DNA of 64,000 nucleotides from Hygrocybe punicea. Lineage: Eukaryota; Basidiomycota; Agaricomycetes; Agaricales; Hygrophoraceae. The notes beneath the pieces were generated by a model, which had not been told where the DNA came from, did not search any database, and worked only from the letters and a program-made list of their open reading frames with translations. Positions 47,327 through 57,679 of this stretch are shown here, one piece after another (position 1 is the stretch's first letter; every line of letters starts with the position of its first letter). A program made the position numbers and the translations under genes. The stretch covers positions 6,820,001-6,884,000 of the forward strand of contig OY744463.1 of assembly GCA_963556145.1 (NCBI GenBank), written 5' to 3'.

Positions 47327-48546
47327 TTACAGCGTTTTCGGAAATCCTTGTTGCGCGTGAAAAAAAAAATTATAATAAATAATCTGGGTGGCTGAAGGTA
47401 CAGAGTCGGGCAATTGCCGTAGTAGGGTAGCACATCATGTGACTTTGAATTATTTTGCTTGAAAAGACTACTGATATGTACATTTTAAATTCAATGGGAC
47501 ATATATAAGACATTTAACATGTAGTAAAATTAGAATGACATCCATTGAATGTTTTTGTCAACTAAAATTATTATTTTTAGCTTTTATTCAGGTGATGTGA
47601 TGTTACAGCAGAAAACCACACCTCCTCCTTGAATAAAGAACTAATAATAATAATTTGAGTTGACAGAAACATTCAATGGATGTCATTCTAATTTTACTAC
47701 ATGTTAAATGTCTTATATATGTCCCATATGGCCAGTCAGGGGTACACCCGCAGTGCTCTGGGGCTGTACTCGGACCCGTACCCATCACGGGTACGTACCC
47801 GAGGCCAAAAGTACGGGTATGGCACGGGTTTTGCAGGGGTACAGGAAGAAACATGCAAAATACCCCATTTTTACCTGTTTTTGGTGGTTTTTATGGTTAT
47901 TGTGGACAGAATACTGGCCGGATCCCTTTAGTGTAAAGAAACACAATGTTTAGAATACTGTGGGGAGTGTTGAGAGCATTTTTACATATTTTTACAAGCA
48001 ATGATTCTCATTATATCCCTCAAAAACATGCAAAATACCCCATTTTTACCTGTTTTTGGTGGTTTTTATGGTTATTGTGGACGGAATACTGGTCGGATCC
48101 CTTTAGTGTAAAAGAGCACAATGTTCAGAATACTGTGGGGAGTGTTGAGAGCATTGTATATATTTTTACAAGCCATGATTCTCATTATATCCCTCAAAAA
48201 TAGCGAAAAATACCCCAAAAATTGAGTTTTTGATGTTTCTTCTCCCAAAAAAAATACAGCCCATACCCGCATGGGTACTGCGGGTATTCTGAGGCTGGAC
48301 TCGTACCCTTAACCCGTGGTACCCGTACTCTTAACCCCTGGGGGTATTGCATACCCTTGACCTGCGCTAATGTCCCATTGAATTTACAATGTACATATCA
48401 GTAGTCTTTTCAAGCAAAATAATTCAAAGTCACATGATGTGCTACCCTACTACGGCAATTGCCCGACTCTGTACCTTCAGCCACCCAGATTATTTATTTT
48501 AATTTTTTTTTTTCACGTGCGACAGGGATTTCCAAAAATGCTGTAA
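47327..48546. mobile_element. Palindromic foldback element P2, interrupted by an insertion
   Basis: Outer arms 47327-47497 and 48370-48546, with inner arms 47497-47585 and 47640-47727, form one long inverted repeat with ends TTACAGC...GCTGTAA and a loop of about 55 bp. The right arm is split at 47727/48369 by a 643-bp element. Removing that element and one copy of its 8-bp duplication restores a continuous right arm, so P2 was there first. The arms contain no protein frame. P2 shares terminal sequence with P1 and P4 but has different arm interiors. Confidence 0.8.
47727..48369. mobile_element. 643-bp insertion with 8-bp TSD nested in P2
   Basis: ATGTCCCA flanks the element on both sides (47719-47726 and 48370-48377). 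The ends are imperfect inverted repeats (TATGGCCAGTCAGGGGTA against TAGCGCAGGTCAAGGGTA). An 8-bp duplication and TA-G-type ends suit a non-autonomous hAT-like element. Inside are GTACCCGTACC-rich flanks and a tandem duplication of about 175 bp (starting at 47851 and 48026) that includes a GGATCCCTTTAGTGTAAA motif. Open frames in the duplicate are not credible genes. Confidence 0.75.
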
Positions 48547-48934
48547 TGGGGCTTGCAATCCTCTGTATTTAGATAATAAAACTAAGGGACAAAGTATGTA
48601 TAATAGAGGGTGAGGCACCTTGCCCTGCCCTGCCCAATCCTTCACCATGGCCCTCTGCTGACTCCCTGTTGGCACCAATGGTGCATATTGCCAGTTCGTG
48701 TCGATGTGTGTGCTGCAGCCATGTGTGCTCGTGAGGTGAGACAGGGCTGTTGGCCACATTCCCTGTGACCTCACAAATGCAACGCCAATGTCAATTGATG
48801 TGGCTGTGCTTGTTTGTGAGGTTGGATGGGGGGTCACGAGCCTGCACCTGGCCATTGGCCTGCCAATGGTGCATCTTGTCGCTTTGTGTTGACATTGGCA
48901 AGGGCGAGGGTGAGGGCGAGGTCTGTGTCTGTGT

Positions 48935-49996
48935 TAGTGTTGCCGTAGTCCAGTTTGGAACCAATCCGAACCTGGTTCAAACCCTGAACTGAACCCTAAG
49001 TTCAGTCTAAAGTTCAGCCAAGAGCTGAACTGGACCATGGGTTCAGTTTGCAGTTCCAGCAAGGCACAGACTTTCAAACCAGATTCAAACGCGGTTCAAA
49101 CCGTGAACCGTAATGTCTATATACCTATGTAGTTACTCATTTAGATACACATTTTTTGTATGAAGCCACGTGAACTTGGGTCATGTGACCTTACACATAC
49201 TCACGAATTCGACTCAACAACAGCAATGAACAACAACAGCAACACAGGTAAGTATTAGTTTATTTCTTACTTTACTGACATTTTTCTACACAAATAAGCC
49301 CCACACGGCTCACACCCACACCCACACCCACAGCCACACCTGCCCGTGCCCATGCCAAAACCACACCCATGCAAACACCATGCCCACGCCAATGCCCACG
49401 ACGGGAACCACGGATGGTAGCGACAAAAGGATGCAGTGGGGAGTGGTGCGACCACCCCTGCTGCTAAGATACATCATCTGTATTATATTTCATTGTTTAT
49501 CTATACTTACCCCCCACAGCTCCATGATGCCTGTGAGTGTGGACGTGGCAGCAGCCCCACAGCAACCACAGCAGCAGTGGCAGCCACCATGGCTGCAACG
49601 AAAACAGCAGTGGCAACAACCACAGCAGCAACAGAAGCAGCAGCAACAACGGTGCTGGCAGCAACACAGCACCAACGGCAGTGGCGGCTGCTGCAGCTGC
49701 AGCAACAGTGGCAACATGGCAGAATGAAGGTCCCCCCTTCCTCCCCACCCCTCCCAACTCCTCGCAACCCCAGGCCCACATCAATTGACGTGGTGCTGTG
49801 GCTTGCAAGGAAATTTGAGGGTGGAGGAGGACAGTTCGCAATCCAAACTGCGCCCAGATGCAGACAGAACTGCATGGAACGGTCCCATGCGGTCCTGGTT
49901 CCAGTTCAGCAGAAGGGCTGAACTGAACCAAGGGTCCAGTTTTCAGTTCAGCCAAAAAGGCCAAAAACCATACCAAACTGGACTTTGGCAACACTA
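48935..49996. mobile_element. hAT-type non-autonomous element, copy A (8-bp TSD GTCTGTGT)
   Basis: The element begins TAGTGTTGCCGTAGTCCAG and ends with the complement (TGGACTTTGGCAACACTA). Perfect 8-bp repeats GTCTGTGT flank it at 48927-48934 and 49997-50004. The subterminal regions are rich in GGTTCA/TGAACC words. The interior is low-complexity (CACACCC and CAGCAA runs) and shares a GTAAGTATAG...TTAG intron-like pair with copy B on the same relative strand. No transposase is encoded; the long frames through the CAG runs are repeat by-products. Confidence 0.9.
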
Positions 49997-51038
49997 GTCT
50001 GTGTCCATCTGTTGTTGGAGATGTTTTCATGTAGTTAGTAACACGGAATAACAGAATAAACACATAAAAACATACCTAATGCAGCCAGGGTGGGTGCACC
50101 ACTCCCAGCTGCTTTCCCCCTCATCTCCTCTTGCCGTTTTCTTGTTGATGTTGTTGCATTTGCATTGCGGCCATTGCTACTGCTTTGGACCGGTGTGCTG
50201 GTGCTGGTGCTGGTGGCACTTGGAGTGGGGGTGGCAATGGGTGGTGGGGAAGGGGCTGGGAAGCGTGGTGGATGGTGGAAAGAGTGAGGAGATGGCTGGG
50301 GGAGGGCTTCTGGCCACGAATTGGTGGCTAGACAGGGTAAGTACGTGGGGAAAAAGCAGGAGGGGGATAGGTACTCTTCTTTGTCCATGGGGCCCCCCAT
50401 GGCCCTCTCCACATTCCACCATTGATAGAGACGATGGAGATGTCACCTACAATGTCCCCATTGTCCATTCCATGATTTTCACCATCCTGATTGGTTGCGC
50501 CATTGAGTTGCGTGAGGGTGGCACCAGAGGTGGTTGTGACAGCAATATCTTGACAATGATGATGCTGTCAACCAATCCATCACCAGTGGTAACCCTCCAT
50601 GTTGCTTTTGTCGTGTTCATTGCTGTGCGCCTGGTCCACCACCGCTGGTTTCAATGTTTGAGGTTAAAGTCAGATGCACTCCTGCGTGGCTTTAAGGATG
50701 TCCAGGGTGGTGTTCTCAGTGTGAATCATCACCATTGTGTTTGCTGTTGTTGCTGTACTTGTTGAGGTGGTGGAAGAGTGGGAGAGTGGGAGAGTGTCAG
50801 AATGGGGATCATCCATCATGAAATGTGATCAGTCACATGTGCTTTCACCACCACCCACTTGCCTCCCAACTTGCCTCCCACCACATTCCCACTCCCCACC
50901 ACCTCAATGATGACAGGAATAATGACAGCAATGGCGATAGTGACAATTTGCACTGAGACCACCACCCTGGCACCCATGTATCTTTTGGTTTCTCTCTTTT
51001 TATTTTGTGGATTTTTCATGTAGATTAATTTATAACAG
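49997..51038. other. Low-complexity region, possible transposon gene remnant
   Basis: Open frames on both strands (the longest on plus, 50079-50765) are dominated by Cys/Trp/His or Pro/Ser/Thr runs produced by GGTG/CACC repeats. A minus-strand stretch near 50100-50200 (STRKRQEEMRGKAAGSGAP) is the only protein-like part. I do not call a gene here. Confidence 0.3.
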
Positions 51039-51772
51039 TATTATTGCTATTTTCATATATAATGACATTTTGCAAAACAAATCTTTTAAAGAAGGAGGTC
51101 CTAGTAAAATGATAACTTGTGAAATACTGCACCAAATTACATAGTCTGAGAGGGATAGTTTGTCTATGTTCTGAGGGCCATCTTTCCCTCTATTTACAAT
51201 TTTAAAATATGTGTTATATAAAAAGTTATAGGTGAATTGTTGATTTGAGTCATTGCAACTTGTACAATGAATATCTTTACAAGAAATGCTTGGATTGACA
51301 TGGTTGTAGAGATAAAGTTGTTCTATTTTTTAAGGGCTACAAGGGCCTATACCGCGTTTTCTTGTATTTTGGACTTGAGCAGATTATTGTAATGTTATTT
51401 ATACAGTAGTTGTTTTTGTGTAATTCTCCTTCGAAATTTCAAAGTACAGTAAAACGCGATATGGGCCCTTGTAGCCCTTAAAAAATTGAACAACTTTATC
51501 TCTACAACCATGTCAATCCAAGCATTTCTTGTAAAGATATTCATTGTACAAGTTGCAATGACTCAAATCAACAATTCACCTATAACTTTTTATATAACAC
51601 ATATTTTAAAATTGTAAATAGAGGGAAAGATGGCCCTCAGAACATAGACAAACTATCCCTCTCAGACTATGTAATTTGGTGCAGTATTTCACAAGTTATC
51701 ATTTTACTAGGACCTCCTTCTTTAAAAGATTTGTTTTGCAAAATGTCATTATATATGAAAATAGCAATAATA
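51039..51772. mobile_element. Palindromic foldback element P3
   Basis: TATTATTGCTATTTTCATAT at 51039 returns as its complement, ending near 51772. The arms are about 360 bp with few mismatches and the centre is near 51405. The ends differ from P1, P2 and P4, but part of the arm (the GCTTGGATTGACATGG...AAGGGCTACAAGG region) is a diverged relative of the arms of P1 and P4. Frames inside are mirror-image AT-rich noise. Confidence 0.85.
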
Positions 51773-52302
51773 AGAATAAATCTATGATATTTAAAAAGAT
51801 CCACATGAAAAGATGGTGGGATAGAGTAGTCATGCTCATTGTTGATGACGACGAGCACTGTAGCAGTTGCTGCTAGCCCCTAGGACCCCGGAGACCCTTA
51901 GCCAGTAGATTCCCTTTCCTGTAGTAGCTTAGTCATCCATCTTAGGGTTTTCCTCAGCTTTCCCCTCCCAGCTGCGGCTCCCTCTGAGCTCTTCCCCCGA
52001 GGTCTGGAGATCCCTCTCCAGCGCATGTGCCTCTAAGTGATGGGCGATGGCAACAGTGATGGGAAAGCCTGAGCCCATCAGTGCCTTTGTTCATGACAAG
52101 ACCTGACATTCCTGTACTGGTTATTACTGTATATAGAACATTACTAACTATAATGACTCTAAGAAATTTTAGTCTTTCCAAATTTTGAGTAGTAAAGACT
52201 GGTCCAGACCTGGTGCAAAACCAGTTAATAGACCAGACAACTGATGGCAACCAGTTTTCACCAGTCCAGTCTGGTTTTTTCAGTTTTTGGAGTGTTAGGC
52301 AG

Positions 52303-52609
52303 TAGTGCTGCTGAAGTCCAGTTCTGAACTGATCCAAACTCAATTTGAACCCTGAACTGAACTTGGGGTTCAGTTCAGTTCAGGCCTCTTGGCTGAACTG
52401 AACCACTTAAAGAGTTCAGTTCAGTCAAATTCATGTCTGAACTAAACCAATTGCCTTATATAGTAAGAGTTCAGGGTTTATAGCCTAGGCTGAACTGAAC
52501 TGCAAAAGTCAGTTCAGTTCAGAAACTTGGCTAAACTGAACTCTGAGTTCAGTTCAGAGTTCACAAAAAATGGGTCTGAACTGGACTGAACTGAACTTTG
52601 GCAGCACTA
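52303..52609. mobile_element. 307-bp MITE of the hAT family (8-bp TSD TTAGGCAG)
   Basis: It starts TAGTGCTGCTGAAGTCCAG and ends TTTGGCAGCACTA. Perfect TTAGGCAG repeats flank it at 52295-52302 and 52610-52617. The whole interior is TTCAGTTCAG/CTGAACTGAA repeats, as in the subterminal parts of copies A and B. It lies inside an older GGTCCAG/CTGGACC-rich repeat (about 52195-52685), which it splits. Confidence 0.9.
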
Positions 52610-52617
52610 TTAGGCAG

Positions 52618-53602
52618 CCAGTCCGGTCCCAGTTAATGTCCAAAAAAGGCAAAAAAGCTAGACCAGACTGGACTTTAAAACATTAGTTTTACTTCAGAAA
52701 GACAGTTTTTGGAAAGGGCTTAGGTTCTGAAGACAATCAATCTAGAGTAGACAGGAGTGATTGATATGCGAGTGTATATAAAATTTAAAGTCTACAGTAC
52801 ATGATGAAAGTAGACTATTTATATAGTCCAAAGAAGTGGCTATGTTAATAGGAAAGGGATCATGGCTATGCACCAGAGCATATGGTGACGAGGGATGAAA
52901 CATATGTAAAAGAAGATAACATGCAGCATTTGTCATATAACACAACTAAGCAGAGGCAGGAGGCAGTGCATAGGTGAAAGGAATAACTAAAGAAATCAGA
53001 AGAGGAGAGGAAAAGGAAAAAAGAAAAGGTAAGTATATCTTATGTAAGAAATCATAACAAATATATTTTGAAATATAAAGTTGAAGTTTAGTTTAGGAAG
53101 TTATGTTGTCTGATTTGGTTACTTTGGTTGCAAGGTCTTTTCTATCTGTTAACTTACTATATGGCAAATCCTACAATCATTTGCAACTACTGTCTTAGTG
53201 TTGCCATGACTATAGCCAATATTCTGCCATTTTAGGCTAGTAAAATTAGTGTTGCCATGAGCCAGTTGAGCCAAGCTTATTTTTAGCCACAGCTTACCAA
53301 GCTGATCAGAGCCACTAGCCATGACTCCAAAACCTAATTAGGAAGTAAACGACAAAACATGACAATGCAACTTTATACAAGGGAAATACTCTAAGATACA
53401 TAGTGTATATACTAAATAATGAGGCCCTTACCTTCTAAACTAAAATTTGGAACAAAAACAGCCTGGGCACTGTGGAAAAGACTGATGTTAATGTATGTGA
53501 TGGGTTTACATGTGATATTGTCATGCTTTGTCATGTTTATCACACATACTTGTCACACATCACAAAAAAGTTTGAGAATGCAAGCACCAAAGCCAAATAA
53601 GC
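52618..53602. other. AT-rich repeat-zone sequence
   Basis: No convincing gene. A plus-strand stretch ending in a GTAAGTATAT donor-like site near 53028 is rich in Lys/Glu codons and might be an exon remnant of a transposon gene. Confidence 0.3.
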
Positions 53603-54420
53603 TTACAGCTGTTTTACTATCTGATGGCAATAACTGAACGTTTTTGAATCAATTGAGCAATTTGGACTTGGTAGAATTTTGGGTGCTGTGTTTTGTATCT
53701 CATGAAATAGTGCTTGGATTAAGATGGTTATACAGGGAAGGTTGTACCATTTCTTGAGGGCTATCTACTCCTGTAATTACAATTGGACAATATTTAGGAT
53801 ATGGTGAGTTGTTGATAAAATCAAAGGTAGACCAATACTTTTTGACACCCAAAATGATACTGTCAAATTATGGCATCAAAAGAGCTCATATGAAGAAGAT
53901 TGGAGGGAGAAAGTTGTTCATTTTTTCAAGGCCTAGAAGTACATATATCCTATTTTTCTTTATTTCTGTTCTTTGAGCCAATATTGCATCTGTACTATGT
54001 TTATCTAGCACTAGACTTGAAATACCAAAAGAATCATAAATATTGGCTCAAAGGACAAAAATAAAGAAAATAGGGTATATGTACTTCTAGGCCTTGAAAA
54101 AATGAACAACTTTCTCCCTTCAATCTTCTTCATATGAGCTCTTTTGATGCCATAATTTGACAGTATCATTTTGGGTGTCAAAAAGTATTGGTCTACCTTT
54201 GATTTTATCAACAACTCACCATATCCTAAATATTGTCCAATTGTAATTACAGGAGTAGATAGCCCTCAAGACATGGTACAACCTTCCCTGTATAACCATC
54301 TTAATCCAAGCACTATTTCATGAGATACAAAACACAGCACCCAAAATTCTACCAAGTCCAAATTGCTCAATTGATTCAAAAACATTCAGTTATTGCCATC
54401 AGATAGTAAAACAGCTGTAA
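53603..54420. mobile_element. Palindromic foldback element P4 (ends TTACAGC...GCTGTAA)
   Basis: TTACAGCTGTTTTACTATC at 53603 returns as its complement, ending at 54420. The arms are about 380 bp and nearly perfect. Much of each arm is homologous to P1 (for example the CTATCTACTCCTGTAATTA and GACAATATTTAG-type segments). It has apparently inserted into or next to the minus-strand Lys/Pro-repeat gene, whose frame runs into the right arm. Confidence 0.85.
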
Positions 54421-54990
54421 ATGCTTTAAAAATAATTAGTCTGTAGGTTTCAATGGTAACACAGGGAATGGTGTCCAGGACTAGATTTAACTTCTGCTTC
54501 TTGCCTGTAGGAACTCTCTCCTCTTCCTTGTCAGTGTCCCAGACTACATTTAACTTCTGCTTCTTGCCCATAGGAACTCTATCCCCTTCCTCATCCTCAT
54601 GATCATCCTCCTCAGCCATCATCTCCGCGTTGCGCTTGCGTACCCCTCCATATAGTTGTTAATAAATATAAGTAAAAATGTGATAAATGTGAACGTACAT
54701 GCATCTTCTTCCTCCTGCAACTGAGCAGCTGATTGTGACTTCATCTTAGCCTGAAACTGCTTCCAGAGCTTCAAGTCAGCAGTAGACAGGTTATCAATTG
54801 AGATATTTGAAGAATCAATTGCAGAGTCATCCTGAGAGTCGTCATTGCCATGAGGCTTCAATTTTGGTTTTGGTTTTGGTTTTGGTTTAGGCTTTGGCTT
54901 GGGCTTAGGGTTCGAAACAGGCTCAGTTGCCTTCATGCCCTGTGAAGAAGAAGCTGAAAGCTTCCTGTGTTTGGACATCGACCTTGTCAT
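54421..54990 (-). pseudogene. Lys-Pro-repeat protein gene, 3' end cut by P4
   Basis: ATG at 54990 opens MTRSMSKHRKLSASSSQGMK, a KP dipeptide run and DNLSTADLKLWKQFQAKMKS. After an intron with donor GTACGT near 54697, a second exon has two copies of a KKQKLN-containing acidic repeat (VPMGKKQKLNVVWDT and VPTGKKQKLNLVLDT). The frame continues into the palindrome arm and stops there, so the native C-terminus is lost. The product is unknown; a nuclear, transposon-associated protein is a guess from the basic motifs. Confidence 0.45.
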
Positions 54991-55095
54991 GAGGTAATGA
55001 AAGTTGGAAAGTCAACCGAAACACACCAAGGACAAACAAACAAAAAGTCAATTGGCATAAATAAATTTATCAATACATGTAATCATGACCCATCC

Positions 55096-56224
55096 TAGTG
55101 TTGCTGAAGTCCGGTTTGGTCCAGTTTTTGGCCTTTTTGGCTGAACCAAAAACCGGACCCTCGGTTCAGTTCGGCCCCCCCGCTGAACCAGAACCGGAAC
55201 CGCATGGAACCGTTCCATGCGATCCGGTCTGCGTTCCGATGCGGTTTGAACCGCGAACCACCTTCCTTCACCCTCAAATTTCCTCGCAAGCCGCAGCACC
55301 ATGTCAATTGACGTGGGCCTGGGGTTGCGAGGAGTTGGGAGGGTGGGGAGGAAGGGGGGGACCACCTGCTGCCGTGGGTGCTGTGTCGCTGCCGGCGCCG
55401 TTGTTGCAACTGCTGCCGTTGCCGCGGTCGCTGCTGCTGCTGCTGTTGCCGTCGCTGCTGTCGACGCTGCCGCTGCCATAGCTGCTGTTGCCGTAGCTGC
55501 TGCTGTTGCTGCTGCCGTTGTTGCCGCTGCTGTTTTCGTTGCAGCCGTGGCTGCTGCCACTGCTGCTGGGGTTGCCGTGGGGCTGCTGCCACGTCCACGC
55601 TCGCGGGCGTCATAGAGCTGTGGGGGGTAAGTATAGATAAATAAGTGAAAAATAAAAAATAAAAGGCGACGTATCTTAGCAGCGGGGGTGGGCGCACCAC
55701 TCCCCGCTGTGTCCCGTTCTCGCTACGGTCCCTGGTTCCCATCGTGGGCGTGGTGTGGGCGTGGGCATGGTATTGGCGTGTGGTTTTGGCATGGGCGTGG
55801 GCAGGCGAGGGCGAGGGCGTGGGCATGGGCATGGGTCGTGGGGGGCTTCTTTGTGTAAGAAAATGTCAGTAAAGTATGAAATAAACTAACTACTTACCAG
55901 TGTTGCTGTTACTGTTCGTTGCTGTTGTGGTTGAGTCGAATTCGCGTGCATTCACGTGTATGTTTAAGGTCACATGACCCAAGTTCTCGCGAGTTCATAC
56001 ACAAAAAATTAACATAAAAATTGAATATTCTAGTATCTACCTACAATGAGTTCACGGTTTGGACCCGGTTCCAAGCCGTTCAGAAATTTCTGAAGGGCCC
56101 TGAACCCCGCACCGGACCCGTGGTTCAGTTCAGCCAAAGTTGCTGAACTTGGACTGAACTTAGGGTTCGGTTCGGGGTTTGAACCGGGTTCAGATCGGTT
56201 CCGAACCGGACTTCGGCAACACTA
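55096..56224. mobile_element. hAT-type non-autonomous element, copy B (8-bp TSD ACCCATCC)
   Basis: It begins TAGTGTTGCTGAAGTCCGG and ends CCGGACTTCGGCAACACTA. Perfect ACCCATCC repeats lie at 55088-55095 and 56225-56232. It is inverted relative to copy A and shares its subterminal sequence, intron-like signals and CTGTTGCTGC-rich core, but is more GC-rich. It sits within the last codons of a TET/JBP-like ORF: the target duplication is part of that gene (codons for W-M-G), and the ORF continues briefly on the other side. Confidence 0.9.
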
Positions 56225-56768
56225 ACCCATCCAATGATTATGATTATCTACCCAACTCTGCCCTGCATTGTCTGAATGTAGAACTATAGATGCCCTGACA
56301 CCCTGATAGTGGAGATTGAAGTGAGTGATTTTACCAGAGGGAAAGACAACTACATCTCCATTGCGCAAGCGCACCACCAAACCCAGTTCCTGTAAACAAA
56401 GCTTACCACTGACGTGATCACCTATAACCAAAACCAGACAGACCAGGTGATCCTTCACATCCCTGTGACAGCATGTGATAACATTGATGTTAAGGATGAA
56501 ACCACCGAAGGGATGAGAGGGAGAAGCTTCCTTGCCAGGAAGCACATCAACAAACATGGAAAGATCTTCATAAATTTCAGGAAGGTGTTCCGTCAGCTAA
56601 TAGGATCACATGAGTACTCCCAGAGCCCAAAAAATAAGTGACAATGAAATTAACCTTCTCTTCTACCCACCAAAAAAACTCTTCGAATGAATTGCAAAGG
56701 TTGGTATATTCTCTAGTATGTTCCATGAGCTCCTTAGAGATTCTAGGAATGAGTTGATAGTAATTCAT
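56225..56768 (-). pseudogene. TET/JBP-like 2-oxoglutarate/Fe(II) dioxygenase fragment
   Basis: Two exons on the minus strand carry NYYQLIPRISKELMEHTREY and LTEHLPEIYEDLSMFVDVLP. The core follows: HPFGGFILNINVITCCHRDV with an HxD iron motif, VRLRNGDVVVFPSGKITHFN and GVRASIVLHSD. The spacing of HxD, a distal His and Arg fits the TET/JBP family that fungi carry in KDZ-type DNA transposons, where it oxidises 5-methylcytosine (family knowledge). The 5' part is missing beyond 56768 and the 3' end is interrupted by hAT copy B, so this is a fragment. Confidence 0.6.
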
Positions 56769-57639
56769 CTTAGAGGCACCCTTGCATCATAGCAGGTAAG
56801 GGTGCATGTCAGACGGTGCACCGTCGCCCTATTCAAAGGCATCAGTAAGATTAGTAATTGTCCACACATTGTTCACCTACACGTTGATATGCAGCGCACG
56901 TCCCTAAGCACGGAAACCCTCTATTGGACCTATTCTAGCCTCGACATGCTGCAATTCATTGCGAAACATCCCAATTTATATGTATCTCCATTGCGATGCG
57001 ACTGCAATATGCGTGCAATATGGGCGATAATTTGACATTACAGCGATTTTCTTCGGAGCGCTTCGGCCCCCTTCGGAAACATATTTCGAGCCTCTCTGAC
57101 ATTATCCACACTTATACCATTCACCCTATTCCATTCCGATTCCGTTCCAGTTCCAGGGAAGTCTTTATGTGACATGTTTCACTTATTTCAAACATTATAG
57201 CTCCTATCCTCTAGATATTTTGGAAATTGCTTCGCATGGTGCTATACCCTTCATTTCAGTTCCATTTCATCCCTATTGCACCATAGTTCCATTGTGTGCC
57301 ATCTATTTGTCTTGCCTTCTTCACCCTTTATTGTCCTAACAACCAACTTCACATAAATACCCCCTATAGTTTATGTACTAGGGAGACATCTTGTATACCC
57401 CCGATTCCAGTCTATCATATCACCTCTTTACCGCGCCGTCCATGCAATAGCTCCGCTGTACTCTATTAAACTTTGCGTTCCTTCTATAAAGTGCTACATA
57501 TACGCTGAAAACATCGCTGACTGTTTTGCACACACCACGCACATCGTGCACATCGGAAACATCATCGCCACTATCCAGAGCACCTCTGAGTATTTTTACT
57601 AACCTTTTGGATTGAGATTGAACCCCTCAGAATTCGTAC
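56769..57639. other. Flank upstream of the RecQ-like remnant, no gene
   Basis: T/C-rich sequence with short frames. It may contain the promoter of the RecQ-like gene, but no motif decides this. Confidence 0.35.
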
Positions 57640-57679
57640 AGCACTGTGGTAGAGTTGGTATTTGATTCCATTTACATTA

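Noticed and set aside
47676..48203. Frames containing YPIFTCFWWFLWLLWTEYW, duplicated twice
   Set aside because: They result from the 175-bp tandem duplication, and three frames are equally open.
49436..50063. Gln-, Ala- and Cys-rich frames in hAT copy A
   Set aside because: CAG/CTG-type low complexity opens all frames. Copy B keeps no matching protein, only similar repeats.
50079..50765. Plus-strand frame of 228 codons
   Set aside because: Composition (Cys, Trp and His runs) reflects GGTG/TGTT repeats. No motif or splice context is seen, and the opposite strand is similarly open.
51943..51953. Telomere-like TTAGGG word near 51.94 kb and TTAGG in a TSD
   Set aside because: Single occurrences, with no tandem telomeric array.
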